Source of the DNA: Arabidopsis thaliana
Taxonomy: Eukaryota > Streptophyta > Magnoliopsida > Brassicales > Brassicaceae
Length of the DNA: 64,000 bases
Assembly: GCF_000001735.4 (NCBI RefSeq)
Contig: NC_003076.8
Location: forward strand, 4,278,001-4,342,000
Reading direction: 5' to 3'
Position numbers and translations under genes: made by a program. The notes beneath the pieces are model-generated. The model did no database searches and was not told the DNA's origin. It saw nothing but the letters and a program-made list of their open reading frames with translations. Below are positions 24,080-36,146 of the stretch, piece after piece; the first letter of the stretch is position 1, and every line of letters begins with the position of its first letter.

Positions 24080-26212
24080 TCAATGGCTGGCTAGTTTGAG
24101 AGTGTTGGCCTTGTCTTGCAGTGTACCGAGCAGACTCTCGAAACTCTTCTTGAAGGAATCTACTCCTTCGTCTTCCAACTGTTCTCCTACTTTGTTCCAG
24201 TCTATTCCCAGCTTCTCTAGTGCACTGTAAATCCCTTCTGCTTCTGACACATTCGCATCTATTGTCCTCTTCACTATTCCATGATCTGCGAATGCTTCCA
24301 GGGCTTGATCCGGCATGGTTGATACCTAAATCACACCCACAAAAACTATGAATATACTTCCAAAGCGTTAATACAGCCTATTGACTTCAACACAAACAAA
24401 AAGATGACTTACAGTGTCAGGTCCGATGAGAGGAGCGACATATAAGGTGTCAGAGTAAGCTGGGTTCTTTACACTTGTTGATGCCCAGAGAAGTCTCTGT
24501 TTCTTGGCACCTTTCTTTACCAGAGCTTCCCATCTTGGGCCAGAGAATTTCTGCTGGTATAGCTTGTATGCTAATGCAGCTTGAGCCACAGCCGCCTGCA
24601 AGAGTAAACATATCATGTGTCATAAGCTAATACTCTACTCACAGTGGCTGGTGTAAGATCTCAGCGATGAATAGAGCTTTACCTTCCCACGGAGATCTAA
24701 GGCTTCAGGGGTACCAATTTGCTCAAGCATCTTGTCCATGAGAGTATCCACCCGACTGACAAAGAAGGAAGCAACACTGGTAACTCTTGAGAGGTCATCA
24801 AGTCCAGACGCCTCGAGGCCATCCAAATATGCATCGATCACTGCTTCATATCTGGCGATTGAGAATATAAGCTGAAACAGAACAGAACATATGAGAAACG
24901 ATTTAGAAAAGGTAACATCAGTGCATCCTTGGAACACCCTTGAACTAATCTAGTTTCAGGTTTAAAACGCCCAAGAAATCCAGTGATCTAGCACATCATC
25001 ACACAATACATGAATTTGAAGTATTATGACTTATTTTATTTTGAAGTTCTTTAAAACTTGCAATAAGAAACTTGAATAATGAAACATACTAGGATAACTT
25101 ACCGTGACATTGACACTTATTCCAGCTGCAATGACATCCCTGATGGAAGGAATGCATGGAGCAGTAGCAGGAATCTTAATGTAGACATTACGACGGTTGA
25201 CAACCTTGCTAAGATATTTAGCAGCTTCAACAGTTCCTTGGGTATCATCAGCAAGCCTAGGTGAAACTTCAACAGAGACATAGCCATCCGCACCTTCTGT
25301 CTGGTCATAGATTGGCTCAAAAAGTTTGCAGGCATCCTGAATATCCTTCACCACAAGTTCCCAATACGCACTTTCAATGTCCTTTCCCGATTCCACAAGT
25401 GTCCTAATAGTGCATGTCAGGTATACCATTAACATATCAGACAACTTTTCATATAAAGAAGAACTCTAAAGTTTTAATAGCATGTTGTTAACAACCACAA
25501 GTCTAAGACAATCACAAAAAGATACCTGAATTGATCATTATAAGCATTTGAAGTGGAAATGGCTTTTTGGAAGATCTGCAAATGTATAAAAAGTGAAGAA
25601 GTAAAGACAAATGAACAAACACAGAGCAAAAGCAAAACCAAACACACAAAGAGAGATGATAAAATTACCGCAGGGTTGCTAGTAACACCTCTAACACCAC
25701 GAGCAATCAACGGGAGAAGATCTGTGACTGGACGGCAAAGATTATCATACCAAGGACTCTGACCTTCCTTCTCATATAGATCATGAAGAGTCGTTCTCTT
25801 TCCAGCAGTTCCATTTCCACCAGACACTGAACACCTCACACTGCAAATTAAACAAAAAAATCAGACTTTTACCAACCAAAAAGGGGAAATACAGTTGCTT
25901 TTCCTAATCCATCTTATAAAAAATGTTACTTTGAGATTCGTGGTACGTTTCCAGCTAAAAAGATTCAATTTTTGGTGAACCCCAAGAGCGAGAAACAGAG
26001 ACAAAAGACATGCATCAAATGGATATAAAGACTTACGAGAGGGAAGGTATTGATCGTTGGTTATAACGAAGAGAAAGCTGAGAAGAGGAAAGCTTTGCAT
26101 TCAAAGCGCGGAAATTGACGAAGGATCTAGGTAAGACGGAGGAAGAGGAAGAAGATTTGGAGTCGACGCAGGTGGCGCGGGGAAGATTAGCGAGATTCGA
26201 AATGGTTGCCAT
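24080..26212 (-). CDS. TRA2: plastid transaldolase
   Basis: Seven minus-strand exons: 26212-26037, 25840-25669, 25575-25526, 25403-25103, 24871-24683, 24595-24413 and 24325-24080, giving 438 aa. Transaldolase moves a three-carbon unit between sugar phosphates in the non-oxidative pentose phosphate pathway. The Ser-rich first 60 residues ([20 protein letters not shown]) look like a chloroplast transit peptide. The substrate-binding region [10 protein letters not shown] and the Schiff-base strand NVYIKIPAT, with the likely catalytic Lys at residue 209, are intact. The C-terminal part has the [19 protein letters not shown] block typical of the family. It corresponds by order to At5g13420. Length equals the Arabidopsis protein as I remember it, and no defect is seen. 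Confidence 0.95.
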
Positions 26213-27413
26213 TTTTTTCGTCGAGGGAAATACGAAAGTGTTTTTTCTTGGTTTGATCGATCGGAGGATAAAAACAAAGAAAGGGGCTTAAAAATGGGGT
26301 TGGTGAAGTTTTGAGTTAGGTCGGGAACGCAAACGACGAAACTATATCATGATGGCGATAGATGCTCATAGTTGACCATTTTCTGTCTTATTTTACATTC
26401 TAATTTCTTACAATTTATCCAAATGTTAAAACAATAAATAGTTATATACTAGATAACAAATTTATTTAATTTAGATAAATGTGATTTTTTACATCAGATG
26501 GTTTTAATAAACTTTCTCTAATGTATGATTAATCAGTCTGAAATTAGAAAACAATGAATAAAATAATAAGAGATAGAGCGGTGTCTTATGATAAACACGA
26601 GAGGTTGCTTAGTGAGGACCTTTGGCTTGTAATTAGTGTGTAATGGCCGTTGTTAGTTTGCAAGGGTCGGAGAAGTCACTTCCCATATCCCAAAAGGAAA
26701 ACAACTTACAAGAGATAAGTCACTTCCCATATAGTTCATGGCCGTTGTTGGTGACCAAAACAAACAAGATTTTAACATTTTCATCTCCCACAATGGTTTT
26801 TACCCAAATCAAACTTTGGCTTTTGTGTGTCAAACATTTTTTCTTAACTAAAAAAGATTAAACAGAATAAAATATTATGTTTTTGTGTTCTTAGCCAATC
26901 TAGAAAAAATCTAGCTATGCCACTTTTGGATGATTGAATATTCATTCACGGGATGTCTTACGAATACAGTTTGAACTTATTCGGTTATCTTCCTGTAAAC
27001 TATCAATCAAAGCTGATATATTACCTTTTGTTGTTTGTTTCTACGTTGGTTTTTCTCATACCTTTAGTTTTTCTTTTATGAACGTTGAGATACTATCGAA
27101 ACTCAAATGTAAATACAACTTTTTAATTGGAATGACGATGTTTAGAATTATGAGATACGAAAGGAATCTCACTCATACATAGGACAAATAGGCATGTTAA
27201 ATAATAAACACAGACTATGAACATAGTCGTCTTTTACTAGCGATGGATAAACGAAGATTGAGTATACTTCAAACAAAAATCACAAGTTTGTATTATTCAG
27301 CAAAAACAAGTCAATCTTGCTCTAACATGCCGGAAAATATTAATTAAAAGAAAAAAAGAACAAGTGAAGATCATCATTCAGATCCAGACTCTTGACTGTT
27401 GTGCTTTTATTAA
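26213..27413. other. transaldolase promoter and Rieske copy A 3' flank
   Basis: 1.2 kb without a supported gene. There is a short internal repeat: GGCCGTTGTT occurs at 26644 and near 26739, and AAGTCACTTCCCATAT near 26673 with a near copy near 26717. From about 27195 to the stop codon the sequence resembles the 3' flank of the second Rieske gene, so the duplication unit includes the 3' UTR. Confidence 0.5.
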
Positions 27414-29399
27414 TCAACCGATGAGTAACTTATTCTCTTCCAGGAAGCTGTAGGTTGGTACTTCCAGGTTGTATGGTGCAGGACCTTTCCTAATTCTTCC
27501 AGATATATCGTAATGTGATCCGTGACACGGACAAAACCAACCACCATAATCACCAGCATTAGGCAAGGGGATGCACCCCAAATGAGTGCACACTCCAACA
27601 ACCACTAACCATTCTGGATTCTTGACCCTAACCGAGTCTTCTTGTGGGTCCCTCAGGGATCCAACATCCACACTATTGGCCAGCTTGATGTCATCTTCTG
27701 TTCTTCGCCTGATGAAGACGGGCTTTCCACGCCACTTGACTGTCACGGTAGTTCCTGGTTCTATGCTCCCTAGGTCAACCTCAAGGGATGCAAGGGCAAG
27801 GACATCTTTACTTGCAGACATGCTCACAATAAGCTTCAAAACAAGCAGGCGGAGGACAGAGGCATAAACAAACCTCCCACCCGACAAGACAAAATAGGCG
27901 AATGCACGCTTGCTAGGGTCACCAGGTGGGTAACGCTCATGGTTATGGTCATCATAGACAATCTTTGAGTTAGGCGTTTTGACAGCTTCGACTGTGGCTG
28001 GGACTTCTGAACCAAAACCTATCTCATTTCCTTGAGCAAGGACTTGAGAAGAGAAGCCTGAAAATAGCATGAAACATTAATATTTCACATCAAAGGCAAA
28101 CTTTATACTTGGTCAAGTGTTCTACAAGAATAAGAATAAGCCACAGGACTACCACAATCAAGATGTGACCATTGATGTATAATCTTCTAAGGAAAAACAA
28201 AAGTACATAAAACGGATTCCATGAAGTATGAGATCCATCCAAACAATTCAAACCATCGTATCAAACTCGGGGAGTGGAAACTTAAATACGATAATCTCCA
28301 TAAAAAAAACAAGAGAACAAATTCAATGATCAACATGGAAACAGAAGAACAAAAAATTGGAATCTAGAAGCCAATGTGAATCACACTATGGATAACGCAT
28401 TCCAATGATTTACAAGCAAGGAGCTTTAGTCATCAACCAAAGAATTACATCTAAACAGGTCAATCCATAATCCATCAATAAACTCAAATGTTCATTTCCT
28501 TCTGGACGAAAGAATGAATCAGAGAAGCCAAGTATACCAAATTCATCCAAACAAATCAATAATAACAAATTCAGTGAAACCTTAAATACTAAAACCAACG
28601 TAATAAACCAAGAGAAAAAAATATATTGATCAGATGCTGTATATTACAGAAACGCTTAAAACACAACAAAATTTCCAATGCTAAGAACAAACAAAGCTCT
28701 TTGGTTAAGAAAACATAAATTTCAGAATGCAAGTTCCTCAGCATGCCTTTAAACAGCTATAAATCCTACAAACATAGTATACAGTTAAAACATCCATGTC
28801 CCTAACAATGAAGAACTCAAAAGGATTGATACACAAGATCAAATTTCAAAAACCAAGAAGCCAGTGGTGAATCATACTATGATTAACGCACCGAAAAGAG
28901 GAAACTTTCCTAGTAAAACAAAGGATTATCTCAGAACTGAACAATCCACACGAAAGAAGTAATCATCAAATGCAATACAAATCCAGCAAGGAGAAGAATG
29001 TAGCCAAATGGTACATCAAGCTCATGGAATTCAAATCAGATGACACGTTTGTTCCCACGGATCATTGCAGATACAATACTAGAAATCTCAATCATTCCCG
29101 TGAATCATACAACCAAAAAAAGAAGACCTTTTCAAAAATCAATCAATCAAATAAAACTGCAAAGAACCACCGAAAATGAAAAATCAATGTAGAGAGAGAG
29201 GGAAAGGGTTATAAATCGGCAAACCTCTGATAAGGCTACGGTGGTAAGATGAGAGATCTGCAGAGGGGAGGGATCTGGGAGCTGAAGAGGAGTCGCCGCC
29301 ACCATCGGAAAGGGTATGGTCACGGGAGACGACGAAGGAGGTCGCAGTCGAAGATCTCTGCGAGACAGAGAAAAGCCTCCTCCCTGCTACACGCAGCAT
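27414..29399 (-). CDS. mitochondrial Rieske iron-sulfur protein of complex III, copy A
   Basis: Two minus-strand exons, 29399-29225 and 28057-27414, encode 272 aa. This subunit carries the [2Fe-2S] cluster of the cytochrome bc1 complex and passes electrons from ubiquinol to cytochrome c1. The N-terminus [15 protein letters not shown] is a typical mitochondrial presequence. A membrane anchor lies around residues 114-140 ([20 protein letters not shown]). The cluster ligands are in CTHLGC (C215, H217) and CPCHGSH (C234, H237), with C220 and C236 forming the disulfide. Positional counterpart of At5g13430. Exon 2 is nearly identical to that of copy B, while exon 1 and the 1.17-kb intron have diverged. 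Confidence 0.95.
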
Positions 29400-30430
29400 C
29401 TCTCAGCTCAAATGTGAATCTAGGGTTTCGCTCTAGCTGAACAGAGAAATCCTCAGGTTTGGGACGGCCGATGCAAAACAAAACATAAGAGACTACTTAC
29501 TAGTAAGTCCCTTAAAAATTGTCTTTGAGAAAAGGTCAATTTGTTTTGTTTTTTTTGGTTTTTGCGTATTACTTGATATTTTTTTACTTCAGGATTTTGA
29601 TGGCATGGTTTTTTTTCTAATTTTAATTAATAAAATCTTTTGGTTTTACGATATAATTTTTTTGTGTGTGTGTATTTGTAAGATAAATTATTTTATTTGT
29701 ATAAAAATCGTAATTTTTAATAATAATAATAGGGGGTCTATACTTGGTAAAGGATATATTTTGTTGTTGTAATGTTTAAACAAGATTTCCAACAAAAAGA
29801 CTGTTTTACATCTGTGTGAACTTTTCAATACTAGAAGAAAGAGCTAGAAGGACATCATCAAAGAAGTAGTCATCGATGAAAACAATCTGAACAAGAAAAT
29901 TAGGCTAAGATCCACAACCAGAATATGACATCTTTCATCAAAGTAGTAGTCTCGAGGTTCACAATTGGATTTCTCACTATGGAAGAGAAGGTTTATGGCT
30001 TAGTTGAGAATTGAAGGTCTTCGAAATGTCGTCTCCAGTAAGAACACGAAAGTTTTATAACACACCTTGAACCTTACCAAGTTTTTGTCTCAATTGTGAT
30101 AATGGCTACAGACTTTAAGGAAAGGAAACTCTCTTACAAACGATATGTTACAAAATTACAAACATAAGAAAAATAGGGATGATACTATTCAAAACTCTTT
30201 TCAAATAATAAACAGAGACTATGAAGTATGAACAATGTATTTTCACCAGATGAGACAGATACTAAGTCATACAATGACAAGTTTGTATTATTCAGCAAAA
30301 CAAGCCAATTTTTGCTGAGCCCAAAGTGTGAGGAAAGCGAACTTGCACGCTAAAATGCCGGAAAATATAAAAACAAAAACAGATTTAAGATCATCCAGAC
30401 CATGACACTCGGACTGTTGTGCTTTATTCA
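29400..30430. other. promoter of Rieske copy A and 3' flank of copy B
   Basis: About 1 kb without a gene. The last 250 bp parallel 27180-27413 (shared ACAAGTTTGTATTATTCAGC and ATGCCGGAAAATAT), which marks the 3' part of the tandem duplication unit. Confidence 0.55.
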
Positions 30431-32022
30431 TTAACCAATGAGTAATTTATTCTCTTCCAAGAAGCTGTAGGTCGGTACTTCCAGGTTGTATGGTGCAGGA
30501 CCTTTCCTAATTCTTCCAGATATATCGTAATGTGATCCGTGACACGGACAAAACCAACCACCATAATCACCAGCATTAGGCAAGGGGATGCACCCCAAAT
30601 GAGTGCATACTCCAACCACGATCAACCATTCTGGATTCTTGACTCTAACCGAGTCTTCTTGTGGGTCCCTCAGGGATCCAACATCCACACTATTGGCCAG
30701 CTTGATGTCATCTTCTGTTCTTCGCCTGATGAAGACGGGCTTTCCACGCCACTTGACTGTCACGGTAGTTCCTGGTTCTATGCTCCCTAGGTCAACCTCG
30801 AGGGATGCAAGGGCAAGGACATCTTTACTTGCAGACATGCTCACAATAAGCTTCAGAACAAGCAGGCGGAGAACAGAGGCATAAACAAACCTTCCACCCG
30901 ACAAGACAAAATAGGCGAATGCCCGCTTGCTAGGGTCACCAGGTGGGTAACGCTCATGGTTATGGTCGTCATAGACAATCTTTGAGTTAGGTGTTTTGAC
31001 AGCTTCGACTGTGGCTGGGACTTCCGAACCAAAACCTATCTCATTTCCCTGAGTAATGACTTGAGAAGCAAAACCTGAAAATAGCATGAAACATTAATAT
31101 TTCACATCAAGGGCAAACTTTATACTTGGTCAAGTGTTCAACAACACCAAGTATTAAGCAAAAATATTTTCAAGAGATAACACAGAAGAAAGGAATAACA
31201 CTAGCAAACATTTAACATTAATGCATAGAATAACATAAGATTATAAAAACGGATTCCAAGAGATAACAGAAGGTGTCATCCAAACAATTTTCTACCATGA
31301 TATCAAATTCAGTGAAAACTAAACTAATCTATCTAACGCAAGATCCAAGGAAGGAACTTCAATGATCATAAATGCTTAAAACATAAGAAAACTCCTAAGA
31401 TAAGATTGCAAACATAGCCCTTTTGGTTAAAGATATGGAATTCCAGATTCGTTTACTGATGCAAGTATCTTATATGATGTGCCCAAAGACGATAAAACAT
31501 CCATTTCCATAATAATGAATAAACTACATGTCAAAATCGATTATCTCATCAAAAAAGGATTATCTCAAAGCTGGTCAATTCATATCCGATCAATCACTAT
31601 TCCAGCAAGGAGAAGAATGAGACGAAATGGTACATCAAGCTCTAATACACATCATAAGAATTCAAAACAGATGACTTAATTCCCATAGATCATCTCGCAG
31701 ATACGAAACTAGGAATCTCAATCATTTCCGGACTTATACAAGCCCAAAAGAGGTGACTTTTAAAAATTTATGAATCATTCAATGGATAACACCAGAAATG
31801 AAAATCAATCGAGAGACAGAAAGAGTTGTAGATCGGCAGACCTCTTATAACGCTCCGGTGGTAAGAATTGAAAGATGAGAGATCTGCAGAGGGGACAGAT
31901 CTAGAAGCGGAAGAGGAGTTGCCTCCATCGGAAAGGGTATGGTCACGGGAAAGGACGAAGGAGGTCGCCGTCGATGATCTCTGCGAAACAGAAAAAAGCC
32001 TCCTTCCTGCTACTCGCAGCAT
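30431..32022 (-). CDS. mitochondrial Rieske iron-sulfur protein of complex III, copy B
   Basis: Exons 32022-31842 and 31074-30431 give 274 aa. Same role as copy A: the [2Fe-2S] subunit of mitochondrial complex III, with presequence, one membrane anchor and intact CTHLGC and CPCHGSH cluster boxes. In the region encoded by exon 2 it differs from copy A at only a few residues (for example [10 protein letters not shown] instead of [10 protein letters not shown], and PEWLIVVG instead of PEWLVVVG). Exon 1 differs by indels in the Ser-rich linker ([13 protein letters not shown]). The intron is 767 bp. Positional counterpart of At5g13440. Both copies look functional. Confidence 0.95.
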
Positions 32023-32557
32023 CTCTGCTCAAATGGGTTAAGACCGATTCTAGGGTTTCGCTCAAAGCAAGAACACACAATCGTAAGGTTAGAGATGGCC
32101 GATGCAAACAAAAAGATTAGTCCTTTACCAAAAAAATGTTTTTTTTTCTTCTTTGCGGATATTCCTTTAATAGTCTTCGAGAAATCGTCAATTTGGTTTT
32201 TTTACTATTAATACTGAAGAGAACAATGACGGTGTTCTAACATGATAATTATGTAGCTTCGTGGCATCTTAATGTTCATTCGTGAGTATGAATAAGCTAC
32301 TTGGGCATAGTTTGTAGATTTATTTACCAAATTAGCCCAACGATTCAAATCTAAACAAAAACAATCTCATTGAAATTTGATGTCTCGAAAAGCTTTATTT
32401 CGAAGCAAACAACAATATGTAAAAAGCAAATGACAAAATTCAAAGGGAGAGAAGTGGCCAGCTATTATATTGTTTCCCAGGAGGGTCCATATTTATTTGT
32501 CAATTGGTGGCATTCATCACAAGCATGTTTTCTTGGGGGAAATTTCTCTCAAGATTT
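32023..32557. other. Rieske copy B promoter and ATP5 3' flank
   Basis: 535 bp between two minus-strand genes; promoter of the Rieske gene on one side, downstream sequence of the ATP synthase subunit on the other. No further gene recognised. Confidence 0.5.
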
Positions 32558-33941
32558 TCAGAGGTTGTTGAAGTCAACAGGTTCACGGAGGAGCCTCTCC
32601 ATCTGTTGTGCCCTTGTCCTGATTGACATGTCCAACACCTTTTGTTGGAACTCTACGATTAGTCCACCGTAGATACTTGGATCAATCTACAAACACACAT
32701 TACCACCATTGACATAGATGCTTATATCCATTTTATGGGTTACTAGAAAATCACAAGCCTTTGATGCATATCTGATTACATACCTTTTGTTCCACAGTGA
32801 TTTTCTTCCCTGCTCCAATGATCTCCTGAAGCGTCTCAGTCAGTTCTTTCTCCTCAGCAGGGGGAAGCGGCTGTCCAAACCATATGATTAAATCCACAAT
32901 ACTGAGTTTATGGTTATTTAAGAGATAACAAGTATTGAGACTAAAGCTTACAATGACTGTGGTAACCAAAACTTTGACATCTCCCCTATGTGCGTTTGTC
33001 AGCTGCATAAATTTCTTCACAATGGCATCTAGGTTCTTCAGCTTTCCATTCTCAGCTAACAAAGCTGTTACAGAAAGCAAACAACTTTTAATATCAGCAC
33101 AACAAGGTCAATCAAAATCATAAAAACAAGACAGTTTCAAACTTGAATTACATACAGAGGAAGTTCTTAGTGGGTTCGGCAAACTTTGCTTGATCACAAG
33201 CATCCCTAATAGCAGCCAATCTTGTCCCTCTAGGAACAGAGGGATCCTTTGTAAACTGAGCAAAAATAGGAGCTGTCTTCATTGCCTCAATCATCTCAGA
33301 AAGATCCGTCTCAATCTTTTCCAAGGAATTCATTTTCACAGCTGCAATGTATAGCCATGAAGCAAAGTTCCCATTTTCACCAACTAAAGCAATAGGCACC
33401 TGAAACAACAACAAGTATAAATCTAGATACACTTCCATTACATATTATACAAAATCCAGCTATCCGCGGTTCATCATTTATGCCAATCAAACAATTCAAG
33501 CCATTGTCGCGATTCTCGCATCTACAAAATAATACGATGGTGATAAAAGGGTGTACCTTAACATTAGCGGTTGTTTGAGCAGAAGCAGTTGCATAAGTTC
33601 TCAACTGCGATAGAAATATACAAACTTTAAAGATTGATTGATAGCATTCTCAGGAAAATAACAGAGATAGAGTTAAAAGACTTCCAAAACATCTAAAGCC
33701 GAGCAATGTAAGCGAGAAAACACGATAATCCCCATTCTATACTGTTATCAATCCAATTAGGCGATTGGATCGACTGATCTCGTAAGAATCGACTCCGAAC
33801 AAAAAATTGGACTGAAAAGATTCGATTTTTAAGAATGCGAATTACCGCTGGGAAAAGCGACTTGGATCTAACGGAGGAGACAGAATCTGTTACGGCGATG
33901 GTCTTGAAGAAGGAGATCCCTGATCTGAAACGATTAGCCAT
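32558..33941 (-). CDS. ATP5: mitochondrial ATP synthase OSCP (delta) subunit
   Basis: Six minus-strand exons, 33941-33846, 33604-33557, 33399-33156, 33064-32952, 32870-32784 and 32686-32558, give 238 aa, as I recall for At5g13450. OSCP links the F1 head to the peripheral stalk of F1Fo-ATP synthase on the matrix side of the inner membrane. The N-terminus MANRFRSGISFFKTIAV is a mitochondrial presequence. The mature part shows the family's helical N-domain (NGNFASWLYIAAVKM) and the C-terminal signature (IDPSIYGGLIVEFQQKVLDM). The upstream flank carries three site-II boxes. It stands next to two complex III genes. Confidence 0.95.
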
Positions 33942-34055
33942 TTTTGTTGCAGATAGATTTTGATTGGAACCCTAGAAATGTGCAAAAGTCGCTCAGCTGC
34001 TTTGTCGAGAGCAAAGAGATGAAACTGGTCAGAGGAAGAAAATAACTTAGTGCAT

Positions 34056-34091
34056 TGGGCTTCACTGGGCTCATACTTATTTTATTGGGCT
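34056..34091. promoter_or_regulatory. three site-II (TGGGCT) boxes upstream of ATP5
   Basis: TGGGCT occurs at 34056-34061, 34066-34071 and 34086-34091, about 115-150 bp before the ATP5 start codon. TGGGCY site-II elements are known to be enriched, usually in clusters, in promoters of Arabidopsis nuclear genes for mitochondrial respiratory components and are bound by TCP factors. Use here is inferred. Confidence 0.6.
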
Positions 34092-34260
34092 TATTACTAC
34101 CTGTAGATAGTGGCAAATTTATGATAGTTAATTTGTTTTGCTCAGGTTTTTAGTGTTTTACCAAGTTTCAAATGTTATAGTGAGGTTATGTAATACACAA
34201 CTTAACTCGTTTTTTTGTTGTAAACAAGATCTTGTAGATTATTATTTTGTATTATTGTTG

Positions 34261-34281
34261 ATATATATATATATATATATA
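34261..34281. repeat. (AT)n microsatellite
   Basis: Uninterrupted run of about ten AT units in the ATP5 upstream flank, just before the Helitron-like region. Confidence 0.95.
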
Positions 34282-34436
34282 TTCAAATTTAACTGTATAT
34301 ATGTGTATATGAAAAATATCATTTTTAATGTGTATTTGAACTCTACAATAATGTATTTTTCTCTATTTCAAAATAATTGATGTTCTAAAAAAATACTATT
34401 TTTCTTACGAATTAAGATGTTGTTCTCAATTTTCTA

Positions 34437-35473
34437 TCCTACTATATTATTTGGGAAGTACTTTTTAAATGTAACCTTAATTTTTGTAAGTAATTACATA
34501 GGTATGCCATTAAAAATAAAATTTTAAAGAATAAATTAATTTATCTCTTTAAGGATTAAAAAGTTAAATACTAATTTAATTAATTAAATTTAATTTAAAA
34601 ACGGAATATATTATTAATTTCCAAAAATAATAACCAATCAAAATCAACATATAAGATTTGATATCTAAATTTTAATTAATTTAATTTAATTAGAAAAATA
34701 AAATGCATTATTAATTTCCAAAAATAATAACCAATCAAAATCAACATATAAGATTTGATATCTAAATTTTAATTAATTTAATTTAATTAGAAAAATAAAA
34801 TGCATTATTAATTTCCAAAAAAATAACCAATTAAAATCAACAAATTAGATTTGATATCTAAATTATCATATTAATTTTTTATTAATTATTATAGTTCACT
34901 TCTCATCTTTATATGATTCTATTTTTGCCGAAAAATAATATCATCATTATAAAAAAAATAATTAGAGTTTTTTCGCATATGTCATAATTTGAATTTTTAA
35001 AAACGAATATAAACTGTTCAATACATGAAAAATATTATAACGGATGAAAAATAGATTTAAGAAAACTTTCTACTGAGTAACGGGTCATAATTTGAAATAT
35101 TTATATTCAATTTCATACATATTATATTGAAAATTTATAATCTTATATACTACAATAATTAATAACATATTAGATGTGATTCAATTTTTAATACAAGCTG
35201 GAAAATCCTAGAATTAACGGGTTTAGATCGATATTAATACAAGATGGTATACTACATGTCAAACTCTTAAATTAACAATCAAACTACAAGTGTATAATCT
35301 TAAACACTAAACAATATAGATAATATCAACAAAACATATACAACTCACAGTTTACTATACATTTAAAATCAAATAAAATAATATCATATATTTTTAAATC
35401 ATCTTTACAATAAAAGTTTTTAGTTTAACTAAAATATAAGCCTACTTGCGGTATACTGCAGGTTAAAATCTAG
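34437..35473 (+). mobile_element. Helitron-like non-autonomous element A
   Basis: The 3' end is the stronger evidence: an imperfect hairpin at 35445-35462 (CTTGCGG/TATACTGCAGG, closed with two wobble pairs), then TTAAAAT and CTAG at 35470-35473. That is the Helitron arrangement of hairpin followed by CTRR. A possible 5' end is TCCTACTATATTATTTGGGA at 34437, preceded by A. Coding capacity is nil and the interior is very AT-rich. The base after CTAG is A rather than the expected T, so the right border or the pairing of ends may be wrong. Confidence 0.45.
34611..34875. repeat. 97-bp tandem repeat, about 2.7 copies
   Basis: The unit starts with TTATTAATTTCC and contains AACCAATCAAAATCAACATA. Copies begin at 34611, 34708 and 34805, a constant 97-bp period. 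The first two are nearly identical; the third is shorter and degenerate. It lies inside the putative Helitron A. Confidence 0.85.
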
Positions 35474-35615
35474 ATTATAGGGCTTATTGGATCTAAAGAC
35501 GGGTCATCAAAGATTTCCTAAACTGAAGCAAAATATACTGAATATTCAAATATCTATCTATTATCAAATTATAAACAAATAAGTTCGTAAACAATTTAAT
35601 ATTTTATTTATGAAA

Positions 35616-36110
35616 TCAATTAAATCTTAATCACATAAAAATTAGCACAAAAAAAAATATTCAATAATTAAAAAAAACAAATCTCTGTGTTATATAAGTT
35701 TTGATACTATATTCGAATAAAGTGTAATATACATTTTCAATTTGTATTCTTTAACTAATTTAAACTAACAAATATATTTGTTAATCTTATACCTATCAAA
35801 ACTGACAATCGTTTCTTATCTTTATAGTATTTTTGCAAAACTTTTTTGGTAAATGTATTTTTGCAAGACTTTTTCAATTAAATCTTAATCACATAAAAAT
35901 TAGCACAAAAAAAAATATTCAACAATTAAAAAAAACAAATCTCTGTGTTATATAAGTTTTGATACTATATTCGAATAAAGTGTAATATACATTTTCAATT
36001 TGTATTCTTTAACTAATTTAAACTAACAAATATATTTGTTAATCTTATACCTATCAAAACTCACAATCGTTTCTTATCTCTATAGTATTTTTGCAAGACT
36101 TTTTTGGTAG
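35616..36110. repeat. 258-bp tandem duplication
   Basis: Two almost identical units begin with TCAATTAAATCTTAATCACA at 35616 and 35874, a period of 258 bp. Only a few substitutions separate them (for example AACTGACAATCG against AACTCACAATCG), so the duplication is recent. No coding potential. Confidence 0.9.
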
Positions 36111-36146
36111 ATTTGGATAAAAGTGCGTTCGGCTCATATGGTACAT

